Positions 36,234 through 45,656 of a stretch of 64,000 nt of DNA are shown piece after piece. Positions within the stretch are counted from its first letter, which is position 1. Each line of letters opens with the position of its first letter. Source of the stretch: Halomonas socia (GTDB lineage Bacteria > Pseudomonadota > Gammaproteobacteria > Pseudomonadales > Halomonadaceae). The position numbers and the translations under genes are program-made. The stretch lies in contig NZ_CP048812.1 in NCBI RefSeq assembly GCF_010977575.1, positions 4,650,001-4,714,000 on the forward strand, in the 5' to 3' direction. Under the pieces are notes generated by a model. That model worked only from the letters and a program-made list of their open reading frames with translations, was not told where the DNA came from and did no database searches.

Positions 36234-37112
36234 ATGAGCGAGCTTGCTGCCCCGCCACCCCACGCTGACGCCGACCTGGCCCTCGCCTGGCAGGCGCTGT
36301 GTGCGGCGCGAGACCACCCCTGGACGGCGCAGCCGCGGCTTGTGATCAACCGCGATGACGCGACCCTGACCCTCGACCGCGGCGGTCACTGGCACGCCGA
36401 GCCGCCTCTGACCCAGGCCGCCGGCGACCTGCTCGGGGGCCTCATGCCGCTGGTCTGTGACGCCGGCCCGCGGGTCGTTGCCCAGCTCGGGCAAAGCCTC
36501 GATGGGCGTATTGCCACCCACAGCGGTCACTCGCACTACGTCAACGGCCTCGACAGTCGGGTACACCTGCATCGGCTGCGCGCCCTGGTCGACGCCGTGC
36601 TGGTCGGCGCCGGCACCGCCGACGAAGACGACCCGCAGCTCAGCGTGCGCCACGTCGAGGGGCGCCAACCGCTGCGCGTGGTGCTCGACCCGCGCGGCCG
36701 AGTACCGGTCGCACGTCGGGTATTTCAGGACCCGACGCTGCCGACACTGCACCTGCTCGGCGAAGGCGTGGCGGCACCCGAAGGGGTCGGCGCACATGTC
36801 ACCCGGTGCTGGCTGACGCAGGACGCCGCGGGACGCGTGGCCCCGCAGGCGGTCATCGAGGCACTGCAGAAGGCCGGCTGCCGGCGCGTGCTGGTCGAAG
36901 GCGGCGGACAGACCGTGTCGCAGTTCATCGCCGCGGGCTGCGTCGACCGCCTGCATCTGCTGGTGGCGCCGCTGCTGATCGGTTCCGGTCGCCCGGGCCT
37001 GGTGCTGCCCGTCATCGATACCCTGGATCAGGCGCTGCGCCCCGTGGCGCGGCGCTTCGACTGCGGCGACGACACCCTCTTCGACCTCAGCCTGCGCCTC
37101 GCCTCCGGCTGA
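36234..37112 (+). CDS. RibD C-terminal-type pyrimidine reductase without deaminase domain
   Basis: A 292-residue protein of the RibD_C/dihydrofolate-reductase-like fold. The reductase part (about 78-290) shows RVVAQLGQSLDGRIAT, VDAVLVGAGTADEDDPQLSV, and KAGCRRVLVEGGGQTVSQF with the NADPH-binding glycines. The zinc deaminase signature of bifunctional RibD (HAE plus PCxxxxxxPPC) is absent; the first 78 residues are of unknown type. Such stand-alone reductases act on ribosylamino-pyrimidine phosphates in archaea and fungi. It is divergent from the cyclohydrolase-like gene and convergent with the methyltransferase, glycosyltransferase and PTPS-like operon. Confidence 0.85.
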   Translation: MSELAAPPPHADADLALAWQALCAARDHPWTAQPRLVINRDDATLTLDRGGHWHAEPPLTQAAGDLLGGLMPLVCDAGPRVVAQLGQSLDGRIATHSGHSHYVNGLDSRVHLHRLRALVDAVLVGAGTADEDDPQLSVRHVEGRQPLRVVLDPRGRVPVARRVFQDPTLPTLHLLGEGVAAPEGVGAHVTRCWLTQDAAGRVAPQAVIEALQKAGCRRVLVEGGGQTVSQFIAAGCVDRLHLLVAPLLIGSGRPGLVLPVIDTLDQALRPVARRFDCGDDTLFDLSLRLASG

Positions 37113-37286
37113 GCCGGGCGCCACCGTGCGCTTATGCTGCCACCAGCATAGCGCCCCGGGCAGGCTGGCCAGCAGCACCAGCAACCCATAGTTCATCGAC
37201 ACCGCTACACTCATCAGCAGCGCCAGACTAATCGCCAGGCGCAGCAGGCCATGCCGCTGCAGGCCATGCCGCTGCAGGGCGCGCAT
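37113..37286 (-). other. Possible small membrane-protein frame coupled to the methyltransferase gene
   Basis: An ATG at 37286 shares a base with the methyltransferase stop (TGATG). The frame reads two RHGL-type repeats and then a hydrophobic stretch LLRLAISLALLMSVAVS and GLLVLLASLPGALCWWQHK, as in a small protein with two membrane helices. It has no stop before the antisense side of the RibD-like gene, where it stays open for a long way. A one-base shift near 37110 would give a stop soon after. It could be a small real gene with an indel, or only open by base composition. Confidence 0.3.
37245..37274. repeat. Tandem 15-bp repeat, two copies
   Basis: CAGGCCATGCCGCTG occurs twice head to tail. 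On the minus strand it gives the duplicated peptide LQRHG at the start of the possible small membrane protein. Probably a slippage duplication. Confidence 0.85.
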
Positions 37287-38170
37287 CAGGCCTCGCTCCC
37301 GGGCGGCGTCAGCAGCAGGTCGACATGGCCCACCCACACCCCGCAGCGGCCGTTGGCCAGGTCGCGCTGGCGGGCCAGCTGCCAGGCCTCGACGCGTGCC
37401 GCCTGGGCCGGGCACTGCTCAGTCGCCGCCTCCGCCCAGCCGGCCACCAGCGCCTGGCCCAGGGTCAGCGCGGCGTCGCTGCCCGGCGCCAGCCACCAGG
37501 GGCTCGCCGCCCGCTCGACTCGGTAGTGGTGTGCACCAAAGGTGCTGGCCAGGGCATCAGGCGCCGCACCGCCCAGCGCCGCGCCGAGCCCCTTGTCGCG
37601 GCACTGGTGGGCAATGAATCGACCACGCACCCACTCATCCTCGGCGTCCTGCCGCGCGCCGTTGACATCGATGAACTGCCAGTGGCCATCGACGCTGAGC
37701 GTGAACAGCGCGGCCAGCTGGCGGGCGGCGCAGGCATCGGCCAGCGCGTCGATCCAGGCCAACGAACAGAGGTCGAACAGCGCCGAAGCGCACACCAGTT
37801 CGGCGCCATCGAGCAGGCTCGGTAGCGCGCCGGGGTCGGCAAGATCGATGTGGTGGCTCTCTATATCAGGCCGCTTGCCTTCGGAGTCTTCGCCGCTGGC
37901 CAGCCGCGGGCGGGCTACTTCGAGCAATTCGGCGTCGTGGTCGACCAGCCGCCAGCGCTGAGGGCCGGGTAACCGCGGCAGCAGGTAGCCGGAATTGCTG
38001 GCCCGCCCGCAGCCCAGGTCGACCAGCGTCAGCGGTGCCGATTCCGCGACCTGCCTGCTGGCCAGCCAGGCCCCGGCGCGCTTGGTCAGCGCGGCGCTGC
38101 GGGCGGCGTGGTCGGCGGCCTCGCGTAGCGCCAGCCAGTCGCTGGCGAAACGGCTGCCTGGGGCATTCAT
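37286..38170 (-). CDS. Class I SAM-dependent methyltransferase
   Basis: A 294-residue methyltransferase. Motif I is TLVDLGCGRASNSGYLLP, the ribose-contact acidic residue is in WRLVDHDAELLEVARP, and a third motif lies in ELVCASALFDLCSLAWID. Length is normal for a small-molecule methyltransferase. Its ATG overlaps the glycosyltransferase stop (ATGA 38167-38170), making it the fourth gene in an operon with dehydrogenase, PTPS-like and glycosyltransferase genes. The substrate is likely the shared product of that operon. No closer family name can be given from sequence alone. Confidence 0.85.
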   Translation of the reverse strand: MNAPGSRFASDWLALREAADHAARSAALTKRAGAWLASRQVAESAPLTLVDLGCGRASNSGYLLPRLPGPQRWRLVDHDAELLEVARPRLASGEDSEGKRPDIESHHIDLADPGALPSLLDGAELVCASALFDLCSLAWIDALADACAARQLAALFTLSVDGHWQFIDVNGARQDAEDEWVRGRFIAHQCRDKGLGAALGGAAPDALASTFGAHHYRVERAASPWWLAPGSDAALTLGQALVAGWAEAATEQCPAQAARVEAWQLARQRDLANGRCGVWVGHVDLLLTPPGSEA

Positions 38171-39234
38171 TGAGACGGATCTCCTAGAGCGGCGGCAAAG
38201 GCATCGCCGGCGGCCTGCCAGTCTGCCTGCTGGGCACGCGCCGCCATGGCACCGCGGCGCAGCTCACGGCGCAGCCCGGCATCCTCGAGCCAGCGCCGCA
38301 GCGCCTCGCGCAGCGCGTCAACGTCGCCGGGCGGCACCGCCAGCCCGGCCCCCTCGGGCAGGGTGAAGCGCAGCGCGCCGCCGGTGGTGGTAATCACTGG
38401 CAGGCCACGCGCCAGCGCTTCGGTGACCACCATGCCATAGCCTTCGTAGTGGGAGGGCAGCACGAACAAGTCGGCATCACGGTAGGCCGCATCCAGGGCA
38501 TGGGGCTCGCGTTCACCGAGTAACCGGAACCGATCACGCAAACCGTGTGCAGCGATGCTGGCGGCAACCCATTCGGCGTGGTCCGGGTCGCGATCGAGGC
38601 CGCCGATGCAGTCGCAGCGCCAGCGGGTGCCATCCAGCCCGGCCAGCGCCTCGACCAGCAGGTCGTGCCCCTTGCGCGGAGTGACGGTGGCCACGCACAG
38701 CAAACGCTGGGAGCGCTGGTCGTCTTCCAGGTCCAGCGCGCTGGATGCCAGCGACGCCGGCTCGACGCCAGGCTCGACCACCTGTGCGGCGGCAATCCCG
38801 AAGTCGCGCAGCCGCCGTGCGGTGAAGGCGCTGGTGCTGATCACCCGCGCCACCGCGGCCAGGGCGCGCGCCTCGCTATCGAACAGCCGCACGCGAGTGG
38901 CCTCGTCCAGGCCGGTCTCGTCGGCCAGCGGGTGGTGAACCAGCACGGTGAGGTCGAGGCGCAGGGCATGCGCCTCGATCACGTCAGGCAGGCCGCCCAT
39001 GGCCAGGCCGTCGATCACCACGCGGCGGCCGTCGGGCTGGGCGGCCAGTGTCGTCTCCAGGGCATCCTGGGCACGCGCGTCGGGGTCGGGGAAGCGCCCC
39101 GCCAGACCCACCACCTCGACCCGCCAACCGCGCGCCCCGAGGGCAGCCGCGATGCGCGCGTCATAGACGTAGCCGCCGGTCAGTTGGCCGGGGTCGCCGG
39201 CAACGATCAGGCACAGGTCACGGATGGCCGCCAT
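38167..39234 (-). CDS. Glycosyltransferase family 4 (GT-B fold)
   Basis: A 355-residue retaining glycosyltransferase. It starts with a GT-B N-lobe (DLCLIVAGDPGQLTGGYVYD, with a substrate-side glycine loop). The C-lobe holds LLCVATVTPRKGHDLLVEAL, then FVLPSHYEGYGMVVTEALA with the E(X7)E nucleotide-sugar motif, followed by GLPVITTTGGAL. It transfers a sugar from a nucleotide donor to an acceptor that is probably made by the neighbouring genes. The start at 39234 shares a base with the PTPS-like stop (TGATG). It has no membrane segment. Confidence 0.9.
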   Translation of the reverse strand: MAAIRDLCLIVAGDPGQLTGGYVYDARIAAALGARGWRVEVVGLAGRFPDPDARAQDALETTLAAQPDGRRVVIDGLAMGGLPDVIEAHALRLDLTVLVHHPLADETGLDEATRVRLFDSEARALAAVARVISTSAFTARRLRDFGIAAAQVVEPGVEPASLASSALDLEDDQRSQRLLCVATVTPRKGHDLLVEALAGLDGTRWRCDCIGGLDRDPDHAEWVAASIAAHGLRDRFRLLGEREPHALDAAYRDADLFVLPSHYEGYGMVVTEALARGLPVITTTGGALRFTLPEGAGLAVPPGDVDALREALRRWLEDAGLRRELRRGAMAARAQQADWQAAGDAFAAALGDPSQ

Positions 39235-39632
39235 CACAGCTCCCCCTCGTAGCTGGCCCAGGCGACATGCGACTCGTGAAGGGTCACCATCAGCGCCTCC
39301 AGGCCGCGCCCGCTCTCACCCAGGTGCCCGGCGGCGATCGCCGCTGCGAGGCGCTCGAAGATCACCCGCGCCATGAACTCGGTGGTGGTGTTACGGCCCT
39401 GGAACTCCTCGAGGTCGTCGAGGTTGTGGAAGTTGAATTCGGCCAGCAGCGTCGATAGCGCTTCGCTTGCCAGACCGATATCGACGATCAGGTCGTCATC
39501 ATCGAGCTCGCGACGCTGGAAGGTGATATCTACCACGTAGGTGGCGCCGTGGGTGCGCTGGGCGGGGCCGAAGACCTCACCGCGGAAGCTGTGGGCGATC
39601 ATGAAGTGGTCACGAACGGTCAGGCGATACAT
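39234..39632 (-). CDS. 6-pyruvoyl-tetrahydropterin synthase/QueD family protein with altered active site
   Basis: A 132-residue member of the COG0720 pterin synthase fold. The first zinc His is kept (IAHSF) and so is the first of the paired His, but HGH has become HGA (RTHGATYVV). Compared by eye with rat PTPS, the catalytic Cys, Asp and His are replaced by Ala, Asn and Phe ([10 protein letters not shown] and EFNFHNLDD). The pterin-anchoring Glu near the end is kept ([13 protein letters not shown]), as is [14 protein letters not shown]. It is therefore likely to bind a pterin-like compound while doing a different reaction. GAGGAG precedes the ATG, and the gene is coupled to the glycosyltransferase. 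Confidence 0.85.
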   Translation of the reverse strand: MYRLTVRDHFMIAHSFRGEVFGPAQRTHGATYVVDITFQRRELDDDDLIVDIGLASEALSTLLAEFNFHNLDDLEEFQGRNTTTEFMARVIFERLAAAIAAGHLGESGRGLEALMVTLHESHVAWASYEGEL

Positions 39633-39664
39633 GCGTCGACTCCTCGGGAGGGGGGGTGGTCAGA

Positions 39665-40648
39665 TCAGGTCGGTGCATAGCGAATGCGATGGCAGAGCAC
39701 CTTGCCGATGCCCTGCACCAGCCGCGGCATCTCATCCGGCAGCGACGCGAACGGCGTCTCGCCGCTGATCAGGGCGTCGAGCCGAGGCTCGGCCAGCAAC
39801 CGCAGCGCGAGCCGCAGGCGGCGGCGAAAGTCCCAGCGTGGCTGACGCTGCGGCGCGATGCCACCCACCTGACTGGAACGCAGGGTCAGGCGCTGGGCGT
39901 GGAAGGCGCCACCCAGCGACAGCGCCACCGGCTGTTCGCCGTACCAGCTCATCTCGACCAGCGTCGCCTCCCTAGCGGCGACGCTCAGGGCCGTCTCGAG
40001 CCCGGTCGGATGACCGCTGGCGTGGATCACCAGGTCGTTGTCGAGGGGCGCCTCCTCGGGCAGGGCAAAGGACACGCCCAGCGCCTGGGCCAGGCCGGCG
40101 CGCTCGGGCTCGATATCCACCAGCCACACCCGGGTGCCGGGAATGCCCTCGCATAGCCAGGCCACCAGCGCCCCCACCACCCCGGCACCGATCACGCAGA
40201 TGCGATCGCCAACTCCCGGAGCCGCATCCCACACGCCGTTGATGGCGGTCTCGAGGTTGGCGGCCAGTACCGCACGTTCGGCGGGCACATCGTCGGGCAG
40301 CGGATGTACGGCGCTGGCCGGCACCACATAGCGCTGCTGATGAGGATAGAGGCAGAATACCGTGCGCTCGCGCAACGCTTCAGGCCCCTCTATCACGCGA
40401 CCCACGCTGGCATAGCCATATTTCAGCGGGCCGGGGAAGTCGCCTTCCTGGAATGGCGCGCGCATGCGCTGATATTCGCTGGACGGCACACGGCCGGTGA
40501 ATACCAGCGACTCGGAGCCGCGACTCACGCCGCTATACAGCGCCTCGACCAGCACGTCTTCCGGCCCCGGAGCCTCCAAGGGCTGACTGCGCAGCACCCC
40601 ATGGCCGGGAGCCAGCGTCCAAAAGGCCATGCTTGTCGTATAAGCCAT
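39665..40648 (-). CDS. MDR-family dehydrogenase lacking zinc ligands
   Basis: A 327-residue medium-chain dehydrogenase/reductase. The nucleotide-binding fold is clear (ICVIGAGVVGALVAWLCEG). The place of the catalytic zinc Cys reads YSGVSRGSESLVFTG, without Cys or the usual His, and no four-Cys structural zinc loop exists. This resembles BchC-like members more than alcohol dehydrogenases. It opens the operon with PTPS-like, glycosyltransferase and methyltransferase genes, 32 bp upstream of the second. It may oxidise or reduce a sugar or side-chain carbon of the common product. It is divergent from the CDP-alcohol phosphatidyltransferase gene. Confidence 0.82.
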   Translation of the reverse strand: MAYTTSMAFWTLAPGHGVLRSQPLEAPGPEDVLVEALYSGVSRGSESLVFTGRVPSSEYQRMRAPFQEGDFPGPLKYGYASVGRVIEGPEALRERTVFCLYPHQQRYVVPASAVHPLPDDVPAERAVLAANLETAINGVWDAAPGVGDRICVIGAGVVGALVAWLCEGIPGTRVWLVDIEPERAGLAQALGVSFALPEEAPLDNDLVIHASGHPTGLETALSVAAREATLVEMSWYGEQPVALSLGGAFHAQRLTLRSSQVGGIAPQRQPRWDFRRRLRLALRLLAEPRLDALISGETPFASLPDEMPRLVQGIGKVLCHRIRYAPT

Positions 40649-40683
40649 ATTCGCATCCTAGTGTCATAATATCTATACAATAT

Positions 40684-40700
40684 ATGTACCAATAGTACAT
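40684..40700. promoter_or_regulatory. Palindrome in the dehydrogenase/CDP-alcohol transferase divergent promoter
   Basis: ATGTAC-CAATA-GTACAT is a perfect inverted repeat in the 152-bp gap between the divergent genes. The surroundings are AT-rich (ATATCTATACAATATATG). Its TGTAC/GTACA arms recur around the palindrome upstream of opgG. Confidence 0.55.
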
Positions 40701-40800
40701 TTTGCATCATTTTTCGCCGACGTCATCACACTGCGCTAGGCTGGAAACTACACCCAGTCCAAGCGATGCCCCCTTTAGCTATAGCGTATGAGCCCTAATC

Positions 40801-41520
40801 ATGAGTAGCGCCCTGCCAGTCTCAACGCGCATTCAGTGCCCTCTTGCCGACCTCGCGGCCGGTCTGGCAGTGGTGCTGGCCTTGGCCTTGATGGCGCACA
40901 TTGCGCTGGCGATGCCGGTCGGGCTATTACTGGCCAGCGGGCTGAGCTATCTGGCGATTGCTGCACTGATCGCTGTCGCCTGGCCTGTCGAGCGGCGGCG
41001 TTTCGGCTGGGCCAACCGTGTGACGCTGCTGCGCGCGGCGCTGGTCACGCTACTCGCAGGTAGCTTGTGGTGGCCCGCGCTATGGCAACAGCACGCCATG
41101 CTGTTGGCCGGCGTCGCCGGTAGCGCGCTGCTGCTCGACGGCATCGACGGCTGGGTGGCCAGGCACACCGGATCGATCAGCGCCTTCGGTGCGCGCTTCG
41201 ACATGGAGCTGGATGCCGGCTTTATCCTGCTGCTGTGCCTGGCACTGCTGGTGTTGGGCAAGGTCGGCGCCTGGGTGCTGCTGATCGGCGCCATGCGCTA
41301 TGCCTTCGTGGCAGCGGGATGGCGCTGGCCCTGGCTCGCCGCCGACCTCCCCGACAGCCTGCGGCGCAAGACGATCTGCGTGATCCAGGTCGCCGCCCTG
41401 ATGATCGCACTGCTGCCAGGGCTGACAGCCACCCCGGCTAGCCTGCTGACGTCACTGGCGCTGCTGCTGCTAAGCCTCTCCTTCGCCGTGGACGTAGCCT
41501 GGCTTTACCGCCGCCGGTGA
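40801..41520 (+). CDS. CDP-alcohol phosphatidyltransferase family protein
   Basis: A 239-residue inner-membrane enzyme with about six helices. The complete catalytic signature DGX2ARX8GX3DX3D is visible in DGIDGWVARHTGSISAFGAR followed by FDMELD, near residues 112-140. The family moves a phospho-alcohol head group from CDP-alcohol to an acceptor, as in phosphatidylglycerol phosphate or phosphatidylinositol synthesis. Both partners are unknown here. Divergence from the pterin-like operon suggests a role in linking that product to a membrane lipid, but it could be an unrelated phospholipid enzyme. The start lacks a strong ribosome site. Confidence 0.85.
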   Translation: MSSALPVSTRIQCPLADLAAGLAVVLALALMAHIALAMPVGLLLASGLSYLAIAALIAVAWPVERRRFGWANRVTLLRAALVTLLAGSLWWPALWQQHAMLLAGVAGSALLLDGIDGWVARHTGSISAFGARFDMELDAGFILLLCLALLVLGKVGAWVLLIGAMRYAFVAAGWRWPWLAADLPDSLRRKTICVIQVAALMIALLPGLTATPASLLTSLALLLLSLSFAVDVAWLYRRR

Positions 41521-41649
41521 GTGGCAAACTGTATAAGCATGCCGAAACACTCGAGGCTGATCCGGCGCCTCTCGTTTAGGCGAGCCCAAACTGCCCTAGA
41601 GTGCATTCTGGGGCTGGCAAATGCCCCCGAGGCTGCTAGAGTGGCACTA

Positions 41650-41760
41650 CGCTTGACGGGGTGCCGGTGGAACCGGCTGAGATCGCCATACGACAGACAC
41701 TGTCGTCACGGCGGGGCCCGTTGAACCTGATCCGGCTCGTACCGGCGTAGGAATCAAGCG
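41650..41760 (+). promoter_or_regulatory. TPP riboswitch (THI element)
   Basis: The conserved thiamine pyrophosphate aptamer is clear. The closing helix pairs CGCTTGA (41650-41656) with TCAAGCG (41754-41760). The pyrimidine-sensing arm has GGGGTGCC and GGCTGAGA. The second arm has CCCGTTGAACCTGATCCGG and ACCGGCGTAGGAA. It precedes tenA and thiC by about 90 bp, so thiamine pyrophosphate should lower expression of both. Confidence 0.95.
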
Positions 41761-41853
41761 GCGGCCTCCCCACGGCGACGCCTCATGTCGCACCTGGCAC
41801 CCAGGCCTCCTCCTCGCCCGCACTCCGGATCGTCACCCGCCTCCGGAGGCAAG

Positions 41854-44447
<2,594 letters not shown>

Positions 44448-44463
44448 CGACCGCCAGTCACGA

Positions 44464-44487
44464 CGCAGGGGCCTGATGGCCCCTGCG
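44464..44487 (+). terminator. Hairpin between thiC and csbD-like gene
   Basis: Ten-base perfect stem CGCAGGGGCC / GGCCCCTGCG with a 4-base TGAT loop, 17 bases after the thiC stop. It lies between convergent genes and could stop transcription from both sides. No T-run is present. Confidence 0.65.
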
Positions 44488-44511
44488 ATATGGCGAGATC
44501 AAGCTGCTGCC

Positions 44512-44691
44512 TTACTTCTTGAGCTTGTCCTTGACCTCACCCTTGCCCTTCTGCAGGTCGCCCTTGGCCTGCTGCGCCTTGCCCTTGGCCTCGGTCTCGG
44601 TGCTACCGGTCGCCTTGCCCGCAGCCTCCTTCACCTTGCCCGCGGCCTTGTTCGCAGCACCCTTCGCCTTGTCCGTCTTTCCATTGGTCAT
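44512..44691 (-). CDS. CsbD-family stress protein
   Basis: A 59-residue, highly charged, Lys- and Ala-rich protein made of short repeats such as KAKGAANKAAGKVKEAAGKA and KAQQAKGDLQKGKGEVKDKL, typical of CsbD-like general stress proteins. The molecular function of the family is not established; many members rise under osmotic or stationary-phase stress. The ATG at 44691 has GAGG 8 bases upstream. It is monocistronic and convergent with thiC. Confidence 0.85.
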   Translation of the reverse strand: MTNGKTDKAKGAANKAAGKVKEAAGKATGSTETEAKGKAQQAKGDLQKGKGEVKDKLKK

Positions 44692-44842
44692 GATCAACAC
44701 CTCGAGTCCGTGAGTACAGTAACGACGCTGCGCGTCCGCCCGGGCCGACGGCCCAACGTGGCAGCGCCACTCATAGCTTAGGCGCTTTGTCGTGCCATGC
44801 GTCGATAACCTGGGCTAAGTGCTCAGCGTTTCGCGCCAGCGG

Positions 44843-45505
44843 TTAGACGCCAAAGGCCCTGACGCTGGCGACGAAGTCGCTGAAGCGCTCACCTTGAATC
44901 AGGACATGCTCGCGAAGCGTTTGCTCGGCAGCCTGGGCATTGCCCTGCTGGATCGCCGCGACGATCTCGCGATGCTCGCCCAGGGAGTTGCTCATGCGCT
45001 GACGAACCTGCAGCTGCAGACGCCGGTAGGGCTTCAGCCGCTGCTTGAGACGGCGTGCCTCATCGGCCAGAAAGGCATTGTGGCTGGCAGCATAGATACA
45101 TTCGTGGAAGGCCTCGTTCTCGTAGTAGTACTCGTCGGTATCGCCGGCCTCGGCGGCTGCCTCGCAGCGTGCCAGGGTCGCGGCGAGCGAGGCGAGCTCC
45201 GTGGTCGTGATACGCCGCGCGGCCAGGCGACCGCACATGCCTTCCAGCTCGGCCATTACTTCGAACATCTCGATCAACTGATCGAGCCCCACCTTGGCCA
45301 CGAAGGTCCCCCGCTTGGGCGACACCGTCAGCAGCCCGCTGGCCACCAACTGCTGGATCGCCTCGCGGACTGGCGTGCGCGAGACCTCGAAGCGGCGCTC
45401 GAGAACTTCGGGGTCGACCCGCTCTCCGGGCGCCAGACGCCCATTGATGATGTCATCTTCCAGCGAATCACGCAGCCGCTGGGCATTCGAGCGTTTGCTG
45501 CTCAC
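44843..45505 (-). CDS. GntR-family regulator (FCD domain), probable malonate regulator
   Basis: A 220-residue regulator with an N-terminal winged helix (LERRFEVSRTPVREAIQQLV) and a C-terminal FCD ligand domain with metal-type His in NEAFHECIYAASHN and a later EHREIVAAIQQGN. The start is a GTG at 45505, supported by GAGGAG 7 bases upstream; the frame continues upstream only through the promoter. It is divergent from a TRAP transporter plus malonyl-CoA genes, and relatives in this context (MatR/MdcY type) repress malonate genes until malonate binds. A palindrome at 45581-45607 is a likely target. Confidence 0.88.
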   Translation of the reverse strand: MSSKRSNAQRLRDSLEDDIINGRLAPGERVDPEVLERRFEVSRTPVREAIQQLVASGLLTVSPKRGTFVAKVGLDQLIEMFEVMAELEGMCGRLAARRITTTELASLAATLARCEAAAEAGDTDEYYYENEAFHECIYAASHNAFLADEARRLKQRLKPYRRLQLQVRQRMSNSLGEHREIVAAIQQGNAQAAEQTLREHVLIQGERFSDFVASVRAFGV

Positions 45506-45580
45506 CGTCCATCTCCTCAAAGGCTTGCCCCATTCTACTGGGAAGGGCCGTTGGCCATTCAACGCGACGCATTGACGTAA

Positions 45581-45607
45581 ATATACATAGCAGCTATTGA
45601 TGTATAT
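45581..45607. promoter_or_regulatory. Candidate GntR operator upstream of the malonate operon
   Basis: Perfect inverted repeat ATATACAT / ATGTATAT with an 11-base spacer in the 151-bp gap between the divergent regulator and TRAP genes. TATACA/TGTATA half-sites are usual for FCD-type GntR regulators. It sits 50 bp before the TRAP start. Confidence 0.6.
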
Positions 45608-45656
45608 ATCAGCATCGCTGATAAACACTACAAAACAAGAAATTCAGGAGCACAGC

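Noticed and set aside
37245-37274. Start of a CRISPR-like array
   Set aside because: Only two directly adjacent 15-bp copies with no spacers.
35826-37415. Long 529-codon minus-strand reading frame across the RibD-like and GCH II-like genes
   Set aside because: Apart from its first 60 or so codons it is antisense to two clearly conserved genes and open only because of high GC content.
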